Source of the DNA: Chaetoderma sp. LZ-2023a
Taxonomy: Eukaryota > Mollusca > Caudofoveata > Chaetodermatida > Chaetodermatidae
Reading direction: 5' to 3'
Length of the DNA: 64,000 nucleotides
Assembly (NCBI GenBank): GCA_034401795.1
Contig: CM067369.1
Location: forward strand, 138,706,496 to 138,770,495
Part shown: one piece after another, positions 30,347 to 41,220 of the stretch
Layout: each line of letters begins with the position of its first letter
Numbering within the stretch: the first letter of the stretch is position 1
Notes under the pieces: generated by a model
The model's database searches: none
Told to the model about the DNA's origin: nothing
Seen by the model: the letters and a program-made list of their open reading frames with translations, nothing else
Position numbers and translations under genes: made by a program

Positions 30347-30632
30347 ATGTGAAAATTGCGCAAAACAATATGTAGGTGAAACTAAACGAGAATTCCAGGT
30401 ACGCATCAATGAACATTTGAGGGATATTAAAAACAACAAGGACACACCTGTTGCTCAACACTTTAATCTTCCCCACCACAGACCCACAGACATCACTCAG
30501 AGAATTATTGAAGTGCTACATCACGATCCTGACAGCAGGGAAGCCACTACTTTCCGCAAGGACCGTAAAAAATTCTGGATCCATCAACTACATTGTATGG
30601 ATCCTGTAGGCATCAATCACGCTGACTGGTAA
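30347..30632 (+). pseudogene. GIY-YIG endonuclease fragment (Penelope-type retroelement C-terminus)
   Basis: The frame reads CENCAKQYVGETKREFQVR, then INEHLRDIKNNKDTPVAQHF, and ends WIHQLHCMDPVGINHADW and a stop. YVGET, the R..EH helix and the late WI..L....P-GIN signature fit GIY-YIG endonucleases of Penelope-like elements. The 5' part of the gene, where an RT would lie, is missing: homology begins exactly where the DIRS-B terminus ends, and a TGA precedes it. Likely an endonuclease-bearing element cut by DIRS-B insertion or a later rearrangement. Confidence 0.6.
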
Positions 30633-30719
30633 CCTTATCTACCTATGGTAGTAAAACTTTTAATTGATTACTCGGTTGCCAAGACTTCCCACCCTTGGTC
30701 ACGCTTATGATGCCATAAC

Positions 30720-31475
30720 ATGATGTCACACCTGAATTGTCACACTACGTACAATGCTGCACTACACCAACGTCCACTCAGACTGAATCAAATCAGTCAT
30801 TTCTCAGTAATGCACAGGTTCGCCTGTCCACTGTGTACACAGACCTTCGTACACAGAACATCCCGCCACCGACACATCAGGATTATCCACAAGAAGAAGG
30901 GTTTTTGGCACTGTGAAATTTGTACCCACCATTTTGGCTGGAGAGGATTTCAGACGACACCTCGGTCCGAAACACCAACTTTACCCTACCACCATCGCAA
31001 TTATTATATCTCAAAACATAGTGGATCGCATTGTATCAGCAGATGGTATCCAAGAGGCATTGGACCAAAGTCCATCACGCTCACCTACAGCGCGTTCTCC
31101 GCCAGATCCATTTCTGGATGCTGATCTTGACATACAAGCCGACGTTATACCAATTGATATCAGGGATCCAGAAAATCCACCAGATTACTCATCCACACTA
31201 TCAAGCTGGAACGAGACTCCAAACTCTGACCTCATCAGCGAAGCGACACTACCTCACCAATTCGACCCGGGTTAACTAGCCCAGACAGCAGAGTCTCTGG
31301 CCCCACAGCCGAGGTAGACTTTCAGGAAGGCAGGATAATTTTGGAAGATCCCTTCCTACCTATTTCCAACAACCATGTTGTCAAAGAAGATTACTTACTC
31401 CCAAGAGAGGAGCAAATAGAAGAAGACGCTCCATCTGCCGACAATCTCCTTAGAACACTCAACGATATGGAATAA
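30720..31475 (+). pseudogene. Decayed C2H2 zinc-finger ORF downstream of the GIY-YIG fragment
   Basis: Three frames cover one gene-like stretch. The first gives a finger FACPLCTQTFVHRTSRHRH.. with C-x2-C-x12-H-x4-H spacing, then CEIC of a second finger. A frameshift inside finger 2 moves to DFRRHLGPKH and an acidic region. A second shift at about 31270 continues to DNLLRTLNDME and TAA at 31473. No start can be defended. It could be an accessory ORF of the same mobile element or an unrelated one. Confidence 0.45.
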
Positions 31476-31842
31476 GGTAAGAAACACACACACACACTAG
31501 TGTTTAAAGACTGTAAATCTATCAAAACTCAGATTCTTAAAATACAGCCCTATGTATTATTTATCCTCTGATGAGTAAAACCAAACTTGGTACGAAATGC
31601 TATGAGTCTGGATCTCGCTGGAATGAGTACTCACACTTACAAAGTAGTTCTCAATTGCCAAATCCATTCCTTCTATACCTTTTCAAACTACTACGACACC
31701 ATGAATTTCTTTAATAAGAAAAAACATTCCTATCTTAAGAAATATTTGCATTGCCCTAATAGACTATCTAGCTACCACCATGAGTCCTTACCATAAAGCA
31801 AACTAGCTTTATAATGACAAAAAACGTCTAGTAGCTATACAT

Positions 31843-32093
31843 CTCCGGCTACACACAGCTAAGGCAACAACATATCGGCTACACCACTATAGCAATCCGG
31901 CTACACTTCTCAGGTTTTCATCCATGCCGGCTACACTAGCCATCCATTCCGGCTACACACCTGCGGATCCGGCTACGGGAATAACTAATCCTGGCTACAT
32001 AACTTGAAAATCCGGCTAAACCAGCTATAATCCGGCTACAAATTGTCTATTCCGGCTACAAAATCAATTGCGGTCACACCCCTTCGTGTAGCC
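31843..32093 (+). promoter_or_regulatory. Phased array of CCGGCTACA motifs
   Basis: GGCTA of the consensus TYCGGCTACA starts at 31847, 31877, 31899, 31929, 31951, 31971, 31993, 32014, 32034 and 32054. Spacings are 30, 22, 30, 22, 20, 22, 21, 20 and 20 bp. A degenerate CGGTCACA follows near 32071 and an inverted copy (GTGTAGCCA) at about 32086. The sequences between motifs are unrelated, so this is not a simple tandem repeat. Spacing of about two helical turns and the position just upstream of a TATA box suggest protein-binding sites. The binder is unknown. Confidence 0.6.
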
Positions 32094-32106
32094 ACATCTG
32101 AAAAAG

Positions 32107-32115
32107 TATAAAAGG
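32107..32115 (+). promoter_or_regulatory. TATA box TATAAAAGG
   Basis: A consensus-quality TATA element 50 bp after the last forward CCGGCTACA motif. A start site would be expected near 32138. A following open frame (to 32381, no ATG at its 5' end) is not recognisable, so what is transcribed is unknown. Confidence 0.5.
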
Positions 32116-32390
32116 AAGGCCCAAACTGTGTGTTGGCATCCAGACTCAAACTCACACACAAGTTCGCATCAGGACAAATAAGTGCTATCAAGCTTCTTGA
32201 AGAAGTTAAGCTATTTCATAACATACATGTTAACAAACATGTATGGTCTAAGAGAATCAAGATTCTGACTAATTTTCAAATAATTAATAATGTGTTGTTG
32301 AAGACTGTTAACCTAGAAAGCATCCTTAATATTTTCTCTGTTTTGATTAAGTTGAACCACCTTAGAAAATACATCTGCTAGAGGCATAGA

Positions 32391-32679
32391 GGCACGGTGG
32401 GTGTGTGGCGAGTGGTTAGGGATTTGCGCTCGTAACTCTAGGTTCGCAAGTTCGCTTCCCTGCCGATCCGCCACATTGTGTCCTTAAGCAACTCACTTAA
32501 CTCTGCGTTGCTCCAGTCGACCTAGCCGTAAATAGGTATCCGGGATGACATACATTTTGTAGCTCTCTGTGCGCCGTATGTGGCTGCCAGGCTTAGACTG
32601 TCAAATGAACAAGGGATCAGATGTACAGCGCTTAGAGCATGCAATCGCATGGAGTTCAGCGCAATATATTGTAAATGCA

Positions 32680-32711
<32 letters not shown>
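32391..32711 (+). mobile_element. tRNA-derived SINE with conserved central domain and (TATC)n tail
   Basis: The head has a box A-like TGGCGAGTGGTTAGGG and a box B-like GGTTCGCAAGTTCGCTTCC, with tRNA-like spacing. The body carries TGTCCTTAAGCAACTCACTTAAC, GCTCCAGTCGACC and GTAAATAGGTATCCGG, the conserved block found in many invertebrate SINEs. Then comes AGCGCTTAGAGCATG and a (TATC)n tail at 32681-32711. No target duplication was sought beyond the tail. Confidence 0.8.
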
Positions 32712-35400
32712 GTGTCCTTTGTTTACCACGAGAATATGCTTATCCCATAGGGTTGCACAATTTTTCGATTATTCGATTAATCGCGATTGTATAATTCAAA
32801 ATGATCGTGGACGATTATAAAATGAAATAATCATGTAATCGCCATGTTTAAATTTTTGTCAAGACACTTATGCTTGTAAAACTCTGCTCGTGTTACCAAT
32901 CATTGAAACAAACATCCGGCTATCAGCCGAATGTGTGAATGATTAAATAAACTAAATAAATAACTGATTTGTTTGTATTGACTCATGATTAGTTTTAGAT
33001 GAATAAAGATTGTTCACTTGGTCACTATTTGTCATTGTTGTTGTAATCACACACGCTTATTCCGCATTCCCCATTCTCTGTATAGTTATGCGCTAACGGT
33101 TTTCCCAAAAAAGTTCTAAAACTGATACCACAGAAATTCAACGTATTTTCTCCCGTAAAAATTCTCAACGCCTACGCCTATGTTTAATGTATACCTCAAA
33201 ACATCACTGGGGAAGCGAAATTATTTGATTTGAGCGCTTAAATATTGCGCATCCTTTAATAAAGGTCGCTTATTACATCAAAATTAATGCACAATTTGAT
33301 ATAAAATGGCGTCGTGAAAAAATACAAATCACGTGATTCGCCTCCAATTGAAGAGTTTATTTTAGAGCGAGTACTCGGATATATAAATATTCTGGAATCG
33401 GGGACTCGGAACGCGGGAATTTTTATATATTATCATTGCGCGATAGGAACTGAGTATTATACTGATCTGAATAACGGGTACCCGTTTGATAAACTCCTGT
33501 TAGCGTATAATATCTCGCGAGTACACGCCGCCTCCCATCGCAAAAGAGCCGCTGGTTCGCCAACTTAAGAAGCCGGCTATATTGTCATTCATAATAATTC
33601 AATTTGGATCATTTAATGTTGATCGGCATTACAAAATGATGTGCATTTTCACCCGTACTTGTTTGGTACATAAATTTGGTCTTAAAATATATTTATAAGA
33701 AAGGTATTTAATCATGCCAAGACTGTTTTAAGCGCATTTTGATGACAACAGTGTGGAATAAACTTTATTATATCTTGAACATATGTGGCCTACTATTAGT
33801 ATTAATCTAATAGGTGGTCGAGATTTACAAATCTGAGGCCTGTATTGACTTCTAGAGGGGCCAGAAATGTATCAGGGCAGAGATCGGTCTAAAGTAGACA
33901 CACCCTGTGACACGATTGTTATTATTATAAACGCTATTCTTACAAATTTGCTCTTAAAAAAATTTTTTTGTATACAATCTGCTGAGTTAGGGGGTGGGCT
34001 TCTAATACAGAATTTTGCCATTTTGAAACTGCTAAGAAATCATTGGAACTCATATGTCAAAGTTAGGTGGTGAGCTTCTATTAGAGCATAGGCTACAATT
34101 AAGCGAAATACGGTAACTTCCATTTTGTGTCTAGAAAAATCTTGGGTACATTCCTTTGTTTGCAACTGGCGTATTCTGTCCATGTATGTATACCCAAGTG
34201 CCTAACCCATAATCTTACAATCTGAAGTAGCATAATAACGTCCTCTAAGCAGCATTGACGTAGTTAATATAGTTTACGATTAATCGTATGATCGCAATAA
34301 TTTTTTTTAAATGATCGCGATTATGAAAAGTGAATAATCGTGCAATCCTATTATCCCCTCTGAAATACAGCCACCTACCCTTGTGTTTTCCAGATCTGAT
34401 ATAAAAACTTTCATCTGCACAAAACATGATTCTGATTTGTAACCAAAATCAGAAAACGCTGTCCCATTATCAATTTTGTATGAAGAGAAATTTATATTAT
34501 TTCTCTGTTCACTCGTACAAGCCTATGAGAAGAGAATGGCAGATATTACAAGAAATCTAGTAGTAAACACAACTGATGATTGTTCCGTAATTAATTCCTG
34601 TAGGAAGAGAATATATTATTCTGAATTTTGAGTGTGGTTAATTCTCTTTGTACAGCAGAGAATAGAAGAAGCCACCTAAACATAGGCTAAATAAAGCAGA
34701 GTTTTCATAACGTTTTACGGGATGAAATGATAAGGAGGGTATTTATCATTCCAGAACTGTTTTAACATTTATTTTTACCCCAAAAGTATGGAATATACTT
34801 TATTTTATCTTGAACATACATGTACGTGGACATTAAGCACAAATATGCAAGGATTTAGCTCGACTGCTTGCTGAGTAATGGTAATTTTTAATACCAATTT
34901 TCAATTTTTTAAAAGGTACGTTTTTCTAAAATTTCACAGCGTCTTATACTTAAGTACAGTACAAGAATTTTTTGGGAGGATTTTGGTCAAATTTGGGCCA
35001 GCGTCCTATATAAGGGGGGGGGGGGCTTTAGTCGAGAAATGACGTTAATATGTTTTTGTTACTAAACCTATTATGTAGTCAAACAAAGTGTAAGATTAAT
35101 AAGCTACATGTAATGCAATTTTATTTCTGATAACAATATGTAGATTTGCGTCTATTCAATTTCGCTTCAAATTACCAAATGATAATTTAGTTATTTTTGA
35201 AGGCTGTATATGCAGCTAATCATCTGCATGTCAGTGAATACTCAGCCATGCGCAATTGCATAGTAAGTGTTATCCACATGAGCCATCTAGCCAGTATATA
35301 CAATATCTATGGATATAGATAATTCTATCTTCTATATGCCCAGTTCTGTTCCGTAAATGTAATGGAGCTTTCCAGAGTAATGACCTTCATAATCAGCTAC
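32712..35400. other. Intergenic, no gene recognised
   Basis: AT-rich DNA with no convincing exon. It contains one arm of a dispersed repeat (about 33268-33400, partner 36885-37010, sharing GAAAAAATACAAATCACGTGAT and AGAGCGAGTACTCG) and a run of about 12 G at 35017. Confidence 0.4.
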
Positions 35401-35419
35401 ATGTAAGCGATGTATAGGA

Positions 35420-35710
35420 TGACATCATAATCATTATGTCATAAATGATTCTACACACCCCGTATATGGCCCGTCTTTAACGCTTAATAGTCCGACATGG
35501 TGTATGAATTGTATGTTTTTGCTATTTAAGAAACATGCTGTTGCATATTTTGAAACTAATTTGACTGGGTGCACCCAGTCAAATTAGTTTCAAAATATTC
35601 AACAGAGCAGCTCTTAGCTGTATAGTTTTCTGGAAATTGATATTCAGGGAGTTCAGAGATCATTCTCTGTAGGTGGCGCTTAGCTAGAGATTGGCGGGGC
35701 ATAGCTAAAA
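35420..35710. repeat. Dispersed repeat with perfect short FB2 palindrome
   Basis: Partner of 20930-21210. At about 35537-35603, ATATTTTGAAACTAATTTGACTGGGT meets its exact inverse across GCACC, giving an almost loop-free FB2 hairpin. Confidence 0.8.
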
Positions 35711-35940
35711 ATGGAAATATTCATTCCTGTCCTTCAGATTCATGTATATCCTCCAGGTTAACTTCTTCCTGTTGACTGGCCTCCTTCAACTTGCTAAAGA
35801 TTCTGCTTGTTTGTGAGTATGTACAAATGCAGAAGATGGGTCAGAAAGACGATAAATGATACATACATGTAGGATTCTCTCTAAAAACAGGCAGATGAAA
35901 AGCTGTCTATGTACTCTTTACAGTGTTTCGACATCCTAGA

Positions 35941-36180
35941 TCACTTAGACCTGGGCAGACACCTTACCTTGGCTTTGAACGTACCATTAAAGGTGCTTGC
36001 GAAGGCTACATCACATGGTAAGGTATGCCAGTCACAGGTAGTCCTCGGGAAGAACGACATCTTGCGTGCTTCTGTACGACAACACATAATCCGGAAGGAG
36101 CATTCATGCAAGTTTTGAGATCTGCGATTTGGCTCGAGCAGTTTTCAATCAGAGTTGATCACTTCTTGGTTATGCGAGGG
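35941..36180 (-). pseudogene. Non-LTR retrotransposon reverse transcriptase C-terminus
   Basis: On the minus strand CCRTEARKMSFFPRTTCDWH, then TLPCDVAFASTFNGTFKAKV ends at TGA 35941-35943. The SFFPRT..W..LP signature is the usual end of CR1/Jockey/RTE-type ORF2. An upstream TGA (about 36143) breaks the frame. Confidence 0.6.
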
Positions 36181-36283
36181 TATCTTGTCCACTTCAGGTG
36201 GGTGATCATCTTTCTGATATGCTTGATGCATTGCGCAATCCATTTGTGACATTGGGCAACTCTGCTTTGGACCATGTGTCTGT

Positions 36284-36286
<3 letters not shown>

Positions 36287-36339
<53 letters not shown>
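36287..36339. repeat. (TA)26 microsatellite
   Basis: Uninterrupted alternating TA about 150 bp 5' of the non-LTR tail on that element's strand. Confidence 0.97.
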
Positions 36340-36341
<2 letters not shown>

Positions 36342-37089
36342 TTATGGGTTCCATACGGTGCTTGCATATTCGACGAGGGGGTGCACAAGGGTCTTATATG
36401 CTTGCTTTTTTATGGTTTTAAATGTTGACATTGCGCCACAGAAACGCAAGAGATCTGTTTGCCTTATTACATATGTTTGTGATGTGATGGTCTCACTTAA
36501 GATCGCTGATGATTGTTAGCCCAAGGTATTTCACGGCTGATCAATACAGACTCTAGGACATGGTTATGCAGTTTGTACAGTGTGTCTATTAGGGCTGCAT
36601 GGTTTGGCTTACAGCCACTTCAGTTTCGATATCCCCTTCCATATCGGTTTTAACCGAATATCGGTTTTATGGGGGATTTCTATTAGGTATATTGTCAAGA
36701 AAAACTTGAAATGCATTCGCTAAAATGCTTAAAAAATTACTGTCAATAACATAAAAATAGAACATTATTTCCGGATAGAAATTTTTGCCGCCTTACACAT
36801 ATGCTTAATATACCACATGCCCATCGCGGGAGTGAACTTATTATCTGGAACCACCTAAATCTTAGGTATACTGTAATATCCATCGTTTATTACATCCAAA
36901 TTAATACACAATTTGACTTTCATGTCATCATGAAAAAATACAAATCACGTGATATTAGAAAGATTTATTTCCGGTATTCAGAGCGAGTACTCGTCTGCGA
37001 ATCATGGCCCGTGGTTTGATCTCGGACCCTACTCTATATACACAATGGGGACCGAGTACTGTACTTTAGATTTGATCCGAGTTTTATCC

Positions 37090-37500
37090 ACAGCATTCGT
37101 ACACCTTTCTGTGTTTGAAATTTCATGACTTTACCATGACATTTAATGAGCAAAATTTACAAATTCCATGACCTTCAAGAATTAATATCTAGATTTGTGT
37201 TTATGACGTAGCTACATACATGTAAATTACAATTGGAGTTATTCTGAAAATGTCTGAATATTGCGCCTTGCGACAAGCAAGTCAAAGCCTTGTTTTGATA
37301 AGCTGTTGCCATAATTTTATTGCATAGAGGTGATGTTGGAAATCTTTGCCAGCAGATTTTTTTTATTCTGCATGATTATCATTTTCCATGACTTTTCCAC
37401 GACTTAAGATAAAAAAATGCTGATTTTCCATGACTTTCGAGGCCTGGAGTTTAAATTTTCAAATTCCATGATTTTTCAGGATGTCCATGACCAGTATGAA
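37090..37500. repeat. TTCCATGAC-rich repeat
   Basis: Repeated CCATGACTTT / TTCCATGAC words (about 37120, 37170, 37385, 37430, 37475) resemble the interior of the element at 18311-18722. Ends are not clear. Confidence 0.4.
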
Positions 37501-38005
37501 AGTTGGGATCGCTCCTGAAGTTATGACGCGCTAGCAGAATTCTTTTCTAAATAGATCAATCGCATGACATGGTTGCTATTATTAGCCTGTTCATGTGTGT
37601 ATAACAATTCATTTTGGCAAAGAACATAAAACTTCAGGTTCGGTGTGATTAAATATCAAGGTGTTCGATATTCTCACGGCACTTACATGTACTTATATGT
37701 ACAAACTGCTTTCACAATAAAATACATTAATCTTCCATTTTTGAACAGTGATTGGGATTTGAATGTCAGACCTATTTAGGCCAAAATAAAAAAATAGCTT
37801 CGTTTCCTGTAAACCTCCCTGGTGAAATTTTTAATTTTTCTCACACGGCCGGGAACACAAAAAAACCTTTTCTACCCAGCATAAATAGTAAAACATCCCT
37901 ACATTTGTCAAACCATACAAATTACATGTTTTTAAGGCCATTTGTAAGCAATGTGAATCCCTTCAGCTAATTGTGACATAAAAAAAATCTGACAAATTTG
38001 ACAAT

Positions 38006-38303
38006 CTTCTTCTTCTTTTCGTTCGCTGATCATACCGCCAGTCCTGTAAGTGACTATCAACATCTTCTTCTTCTTCTTTTCGTTCGCTGATCATACCACC
38101 AGTCCTGTAAGTGACTATCGACATGATCATAAGCGTTAAGTGCGTGGATCCATGGTTTATTAGAGTGCGCCGTGCGGCCTGGAACCTCCGTCTTCAGCAC
38201 TCGAGGTTTCTGTCAGGGTTACCTCACCCTTACCTCCTTTAGTCGCCTCTTATGACACGCAGAGGATACGGAAGGTGTATTCTAAGCCCCACCTACAGGG
38301 CGA
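38006..38303 (-). mobile_element. SINE-like insertion with 12-bp target-site duplication
   Basis: AAATTTGACAAT occurs at 37994-38005 and again at 38304-38315, bracketing 298 bp. On the minus strand the insert starts near CCCTGTAGGTGGGGCTTAG, contains GTGTCATAAGAGGCGACTAAA, and ends in a GAA-rich tail. A 62-bp segment (TTCGTTCGCTGATCATACC..) is tandemly duplicated at 38004-38125. Confidence 0.75.
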
Positions 38304-39831
38304 AAATTTGACAATTACAACTATATTTAATGGACATCTAGTTAAATATCTGAAAAACAAATATTTATGACCTTTTTAAAATAAATTAGTAATTGAAAAA
38401 AAGAAATTTCCTTCCTCCCTACTGAAGTCTTTTTTCCCACCAAGTTTGCAAGAAACAAAATAAAATCCAGTTTTGTGCAGATGAAAGGTTTTTTATCAGC
38501 TTGGGAAAGCACCTTGGTAGGTGGTCATATTTCTCAGGAGATATATATAGGATTGAGTACTCCGGTACAGTGGTAACTGTGTTCGATAAGGTGATATAGG
38601 ACAATTTTGCTATGCATGAAAAATAAAACAATTATTTATGCCTACCAATGTTTTTTTATAAATTGGATCAGCGGTTATTCTATGCAATATATATCTGTCC
38701 ACGCAGTGCGGTTTTCAGGCTTCCAAATGGCCGCCATCCTTAAATCGTGTTGATGCTTAGAGGTGCCTATTTTCAAACTTATATTTAACCAATAAGACTA
38801 GATTCTGAGCTAAAATATAACTATGTAACAGCTGATATTTTGAATTTCATAATTACTGCGATATAATTTTAACTTAAGAAAATCTACACCCAGTACCACG
38901 ATACTGTAGACCACTGGGTCACTCTTATAGATGTCAAATTTTGACATAGCACAGTGACTTCAAAATAATATTGTAGCGCAACGGTTAATGCCTTCCGATT
39001 AGTAAGCCCATGTATAAAAACGTAATTCTTCACACTATCAATCGTGATAAGCTGTTTATGCTCTTGCAATGATATTTTGCAATTGATGCAAAGTTACAAA
39101 TTGTATTAAGTACCATGGTAGCGTAGTGCCCTATCCTACCATATTCTCGCGGTAGACAAGGAATAGTATGTACGGTGGGCCCGCGCAGTCAAAACGCAGA
39201 GAAAATATCAAGAATGCTTTGCAGGTTAACAAGTCTTGAACAACAAAACACTTAATTAATTTAAAATCGGTCAATATCTTGATCCATACAGTATGCAGTA
39301 GATCGTGCCATCGTTTGTCTGTAAGACGCATGATTGGCAAACCCCTAAGATTATTAGATGATAACGTGTTATGACGGAGCGACTTTCTGAGCTTATTATA
39401 AAGGGCAACCCTTATTTTTTCCATACACTTTAATCAGCCAACAGCGAGGTGGAGTTAGTGATCATGGGGGCTTGATAATGTCACCGACATAAACAAATTA
39501 GCAGACAATGGGTTTCAGTCATCTAGAAGTTTTATATATTAGATTTTTGTGCGTTAGTGATGCGCTTAGGAAGTATGGTTCATGCGCGTATATTATAATG
39601 TTGACAGTTTTTTGTACATTGTAGCTTTCTATTCTAATAATAAGCGGGACATTTTTGGAAAAATGTGTCTGTGATCATCTTTAACTTCCTGGATACCATG
39701 TCAGCATGGGAAATGGCGGGTAAGGGGGGGGGGGCGCATTGGGTTTTATTTATAACAAAAAATCACATTGCCGCGAGAATATGGAACCCGCGAGAATTCA
39801 TAGTTTCGAACATTGAGATCGGCCGCCATTA

Positions 39832-40069
39832 TCCCTTTAACCCACGAATTTGTTAAACAAAATTTCAATTTTTCACAGAAAATGCCCATTTGCAGACCAA
39901 GAGAAGACTATTTTTGAAAATTTACCAATGGAATGACAGGCTCGGTTATCCAGCCAGTCATTCTGGCAGTGGTAAATTTTCAAAATTAGTCTTCTCTTGG
40001 TCTTCAAATGGACATTTCTCAAGACCACTGCAGAAACCGTTTTTGACTGATATGAGTGTTAAAGGGTTA
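39832..40069. repeat. FB1 foldback copy, complete
   Basis: Bounded by CCCTTTAACCC and GTTAAAGGGTTAAAC. The arms are long, with the core GACAGGCTCGGTTATCCAGCC. It defines the full ~235-bp unit and its end repeats. Confidence 0.87.
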
Positions 40070-40649
40070 AACTTGGGGCAAACTTACTACATGCTAAAGA
40101 GGGCTGCCCATAGCAATGCATTGTATACATTTTCCATGAAACAGTGGTTCAAATTGATTGCCAAGTTCAGCATAGATGATTATTTTACAGAACGACCATA
40201 CAGTGAAAGCAATGAAAACAGCTAATAGTAAAGAGTGTCAGAGGCAGTGTCTTTTTGTTGTAGTATGGCTTGCTCAGTCCAACTCAAAGGCTTTTTCTTT
40301 GAAGTTGATAATCTAGATTGTTCTTGAAAGTTGAATGAATTGACTGTTGGCGCTTAATTAAGTATCCTCGAAACCGTCAATATATCAGTGACATTACATT
40401 GAAGATGTTCCCACTTATTTGCGGAAATGGTGTGGTGCAGATGGGTGTTCCCGTGTTAGCTGTGGTGTGCCACCTACACTCATTGTTAAATCATGCGCTT
40501 AGCATTTGGTTACATGTTGACTTGTGGAGGCCGTAGTTGGTCTTATTGCAGTTCTTTTCATTTTCTATGGTTACCCCTATCCGAGTCTCATTCTCTACGC
40601 TAGTGTCTCTTAATGCTACCACAAAAATGTAGCATTCATGAATGCCACA

Positions 40650-40766
40650 CCTGACCCTTTAATTGTCAAGACTTTTCAAGAAAAGTAAAATATTTGTTTA
40701 CAGAATGGCCTTTTGTGGAGCAAGAGAGAGAATATTATTTTGGAAAGTGTACCACTGCAATGACTT
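40650..40766. repeat. FB1 left half, split by DIRS-C
   Basis: GAGAGAATATTATTTTGGAAAGTGTACCACTGCAATGACT matches the FB1 left arm up to the centre, where DIRS-C begins. The other half resumes at 49104. Confidence 0.75.
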
Positions 40767-40938
40767 TCTACTTCGAATAATACTTACCAGATGTACTATT
40801 ATGATAATATCTATTATCTAGTCTAGCTCAAAATAAACAATTAAAACTCCGCACTCTCCTGGTCCTGCCCATACTGTGTCCGGGAATTACCATAGCCGCA
40901 GGTACCGAGTCAATTCCCAGTCACAGTCAGATTCGTCT
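40767..40938 (+). repeat. DIRS-C left inverted terminal repeat
   Basis: Starts TCTACTTCGAATAATACTTACC. From 40778 it is identical, inverted, to 48908-49068. Confidence 0.93.
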
Positions 40939-40975
40939 ATTTTGCGTCCTTTACAAGTCGCATGTTTTGGTTCCC

Positions 40976-41220
40976 CGGCCTCTACTGCGGCATTTAGTGC
41001 CTTCCCACCATCGACCTCTACGGCTATTGCGGCATTCACTGCCACCCCACCACCGACCCCTGGTCACTGCAGCATTTACTGCCTCACCACCCTCGTGAGG
41101 TGTCAGGTTCGAGGAGAAACGCAAATCACTTCCCCTAGGCGCATGAGGTGTCAGGTCTGAGGGGAATCGCTTCGCACTTTTTCCCCTAGGCGCATGAGGT
41201 GTCAGGTCCGAGGGGAAATA
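40976..41220 (+). repeat. Two short minisatellites in the DIRS-C leader
   Basis: First, units with GCGGCATT(T/C)A(G/C)TGCC..CCACC..CGACC repeat about every 50 bp (40980-41095). Second, GCATGAGGTGTCAGGT(C/T)(C/T)GAGG repeats three times at about 41095-41215. They explain the artificial reading frames here. Confidence 0.75.

Larger units (their letters stand above)
24290..30350 (-). mobile_element. DIRS-B: decayed DIRS-like retrotransposon upstream of ARFRP1
   Basis: On the minus strand, order ORF1, pol, YR as in the other copies, with many frameshifts and stops. The 5' terminus is inferred at about 30350. Sequence from 30264 to 30345 (TTTTTAATTC .. GAAGCTAGG .. GGAAATATCATAAAGTA .. GGTGGTAAGTATA) resembles the DIRS-C terminal repeat, and GIY-YIG coding sequence begins immediately after. 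No matching right terminal repeat or internal complementary region is found beyond the recombinase end at 24334, so the 3' end is truncated next to ARFRP1. The family is closer to C than to A/D. Confidence 0.75.

Noticed and set aside
35709..35838. Minus-strand open stretch ending KLKEASQQEEVNLEDIHESE-G-Q-E as a terminal exon
   Set aside because: Protein-like composition but no convincing acceptor and no recognised homolog; too short to call.
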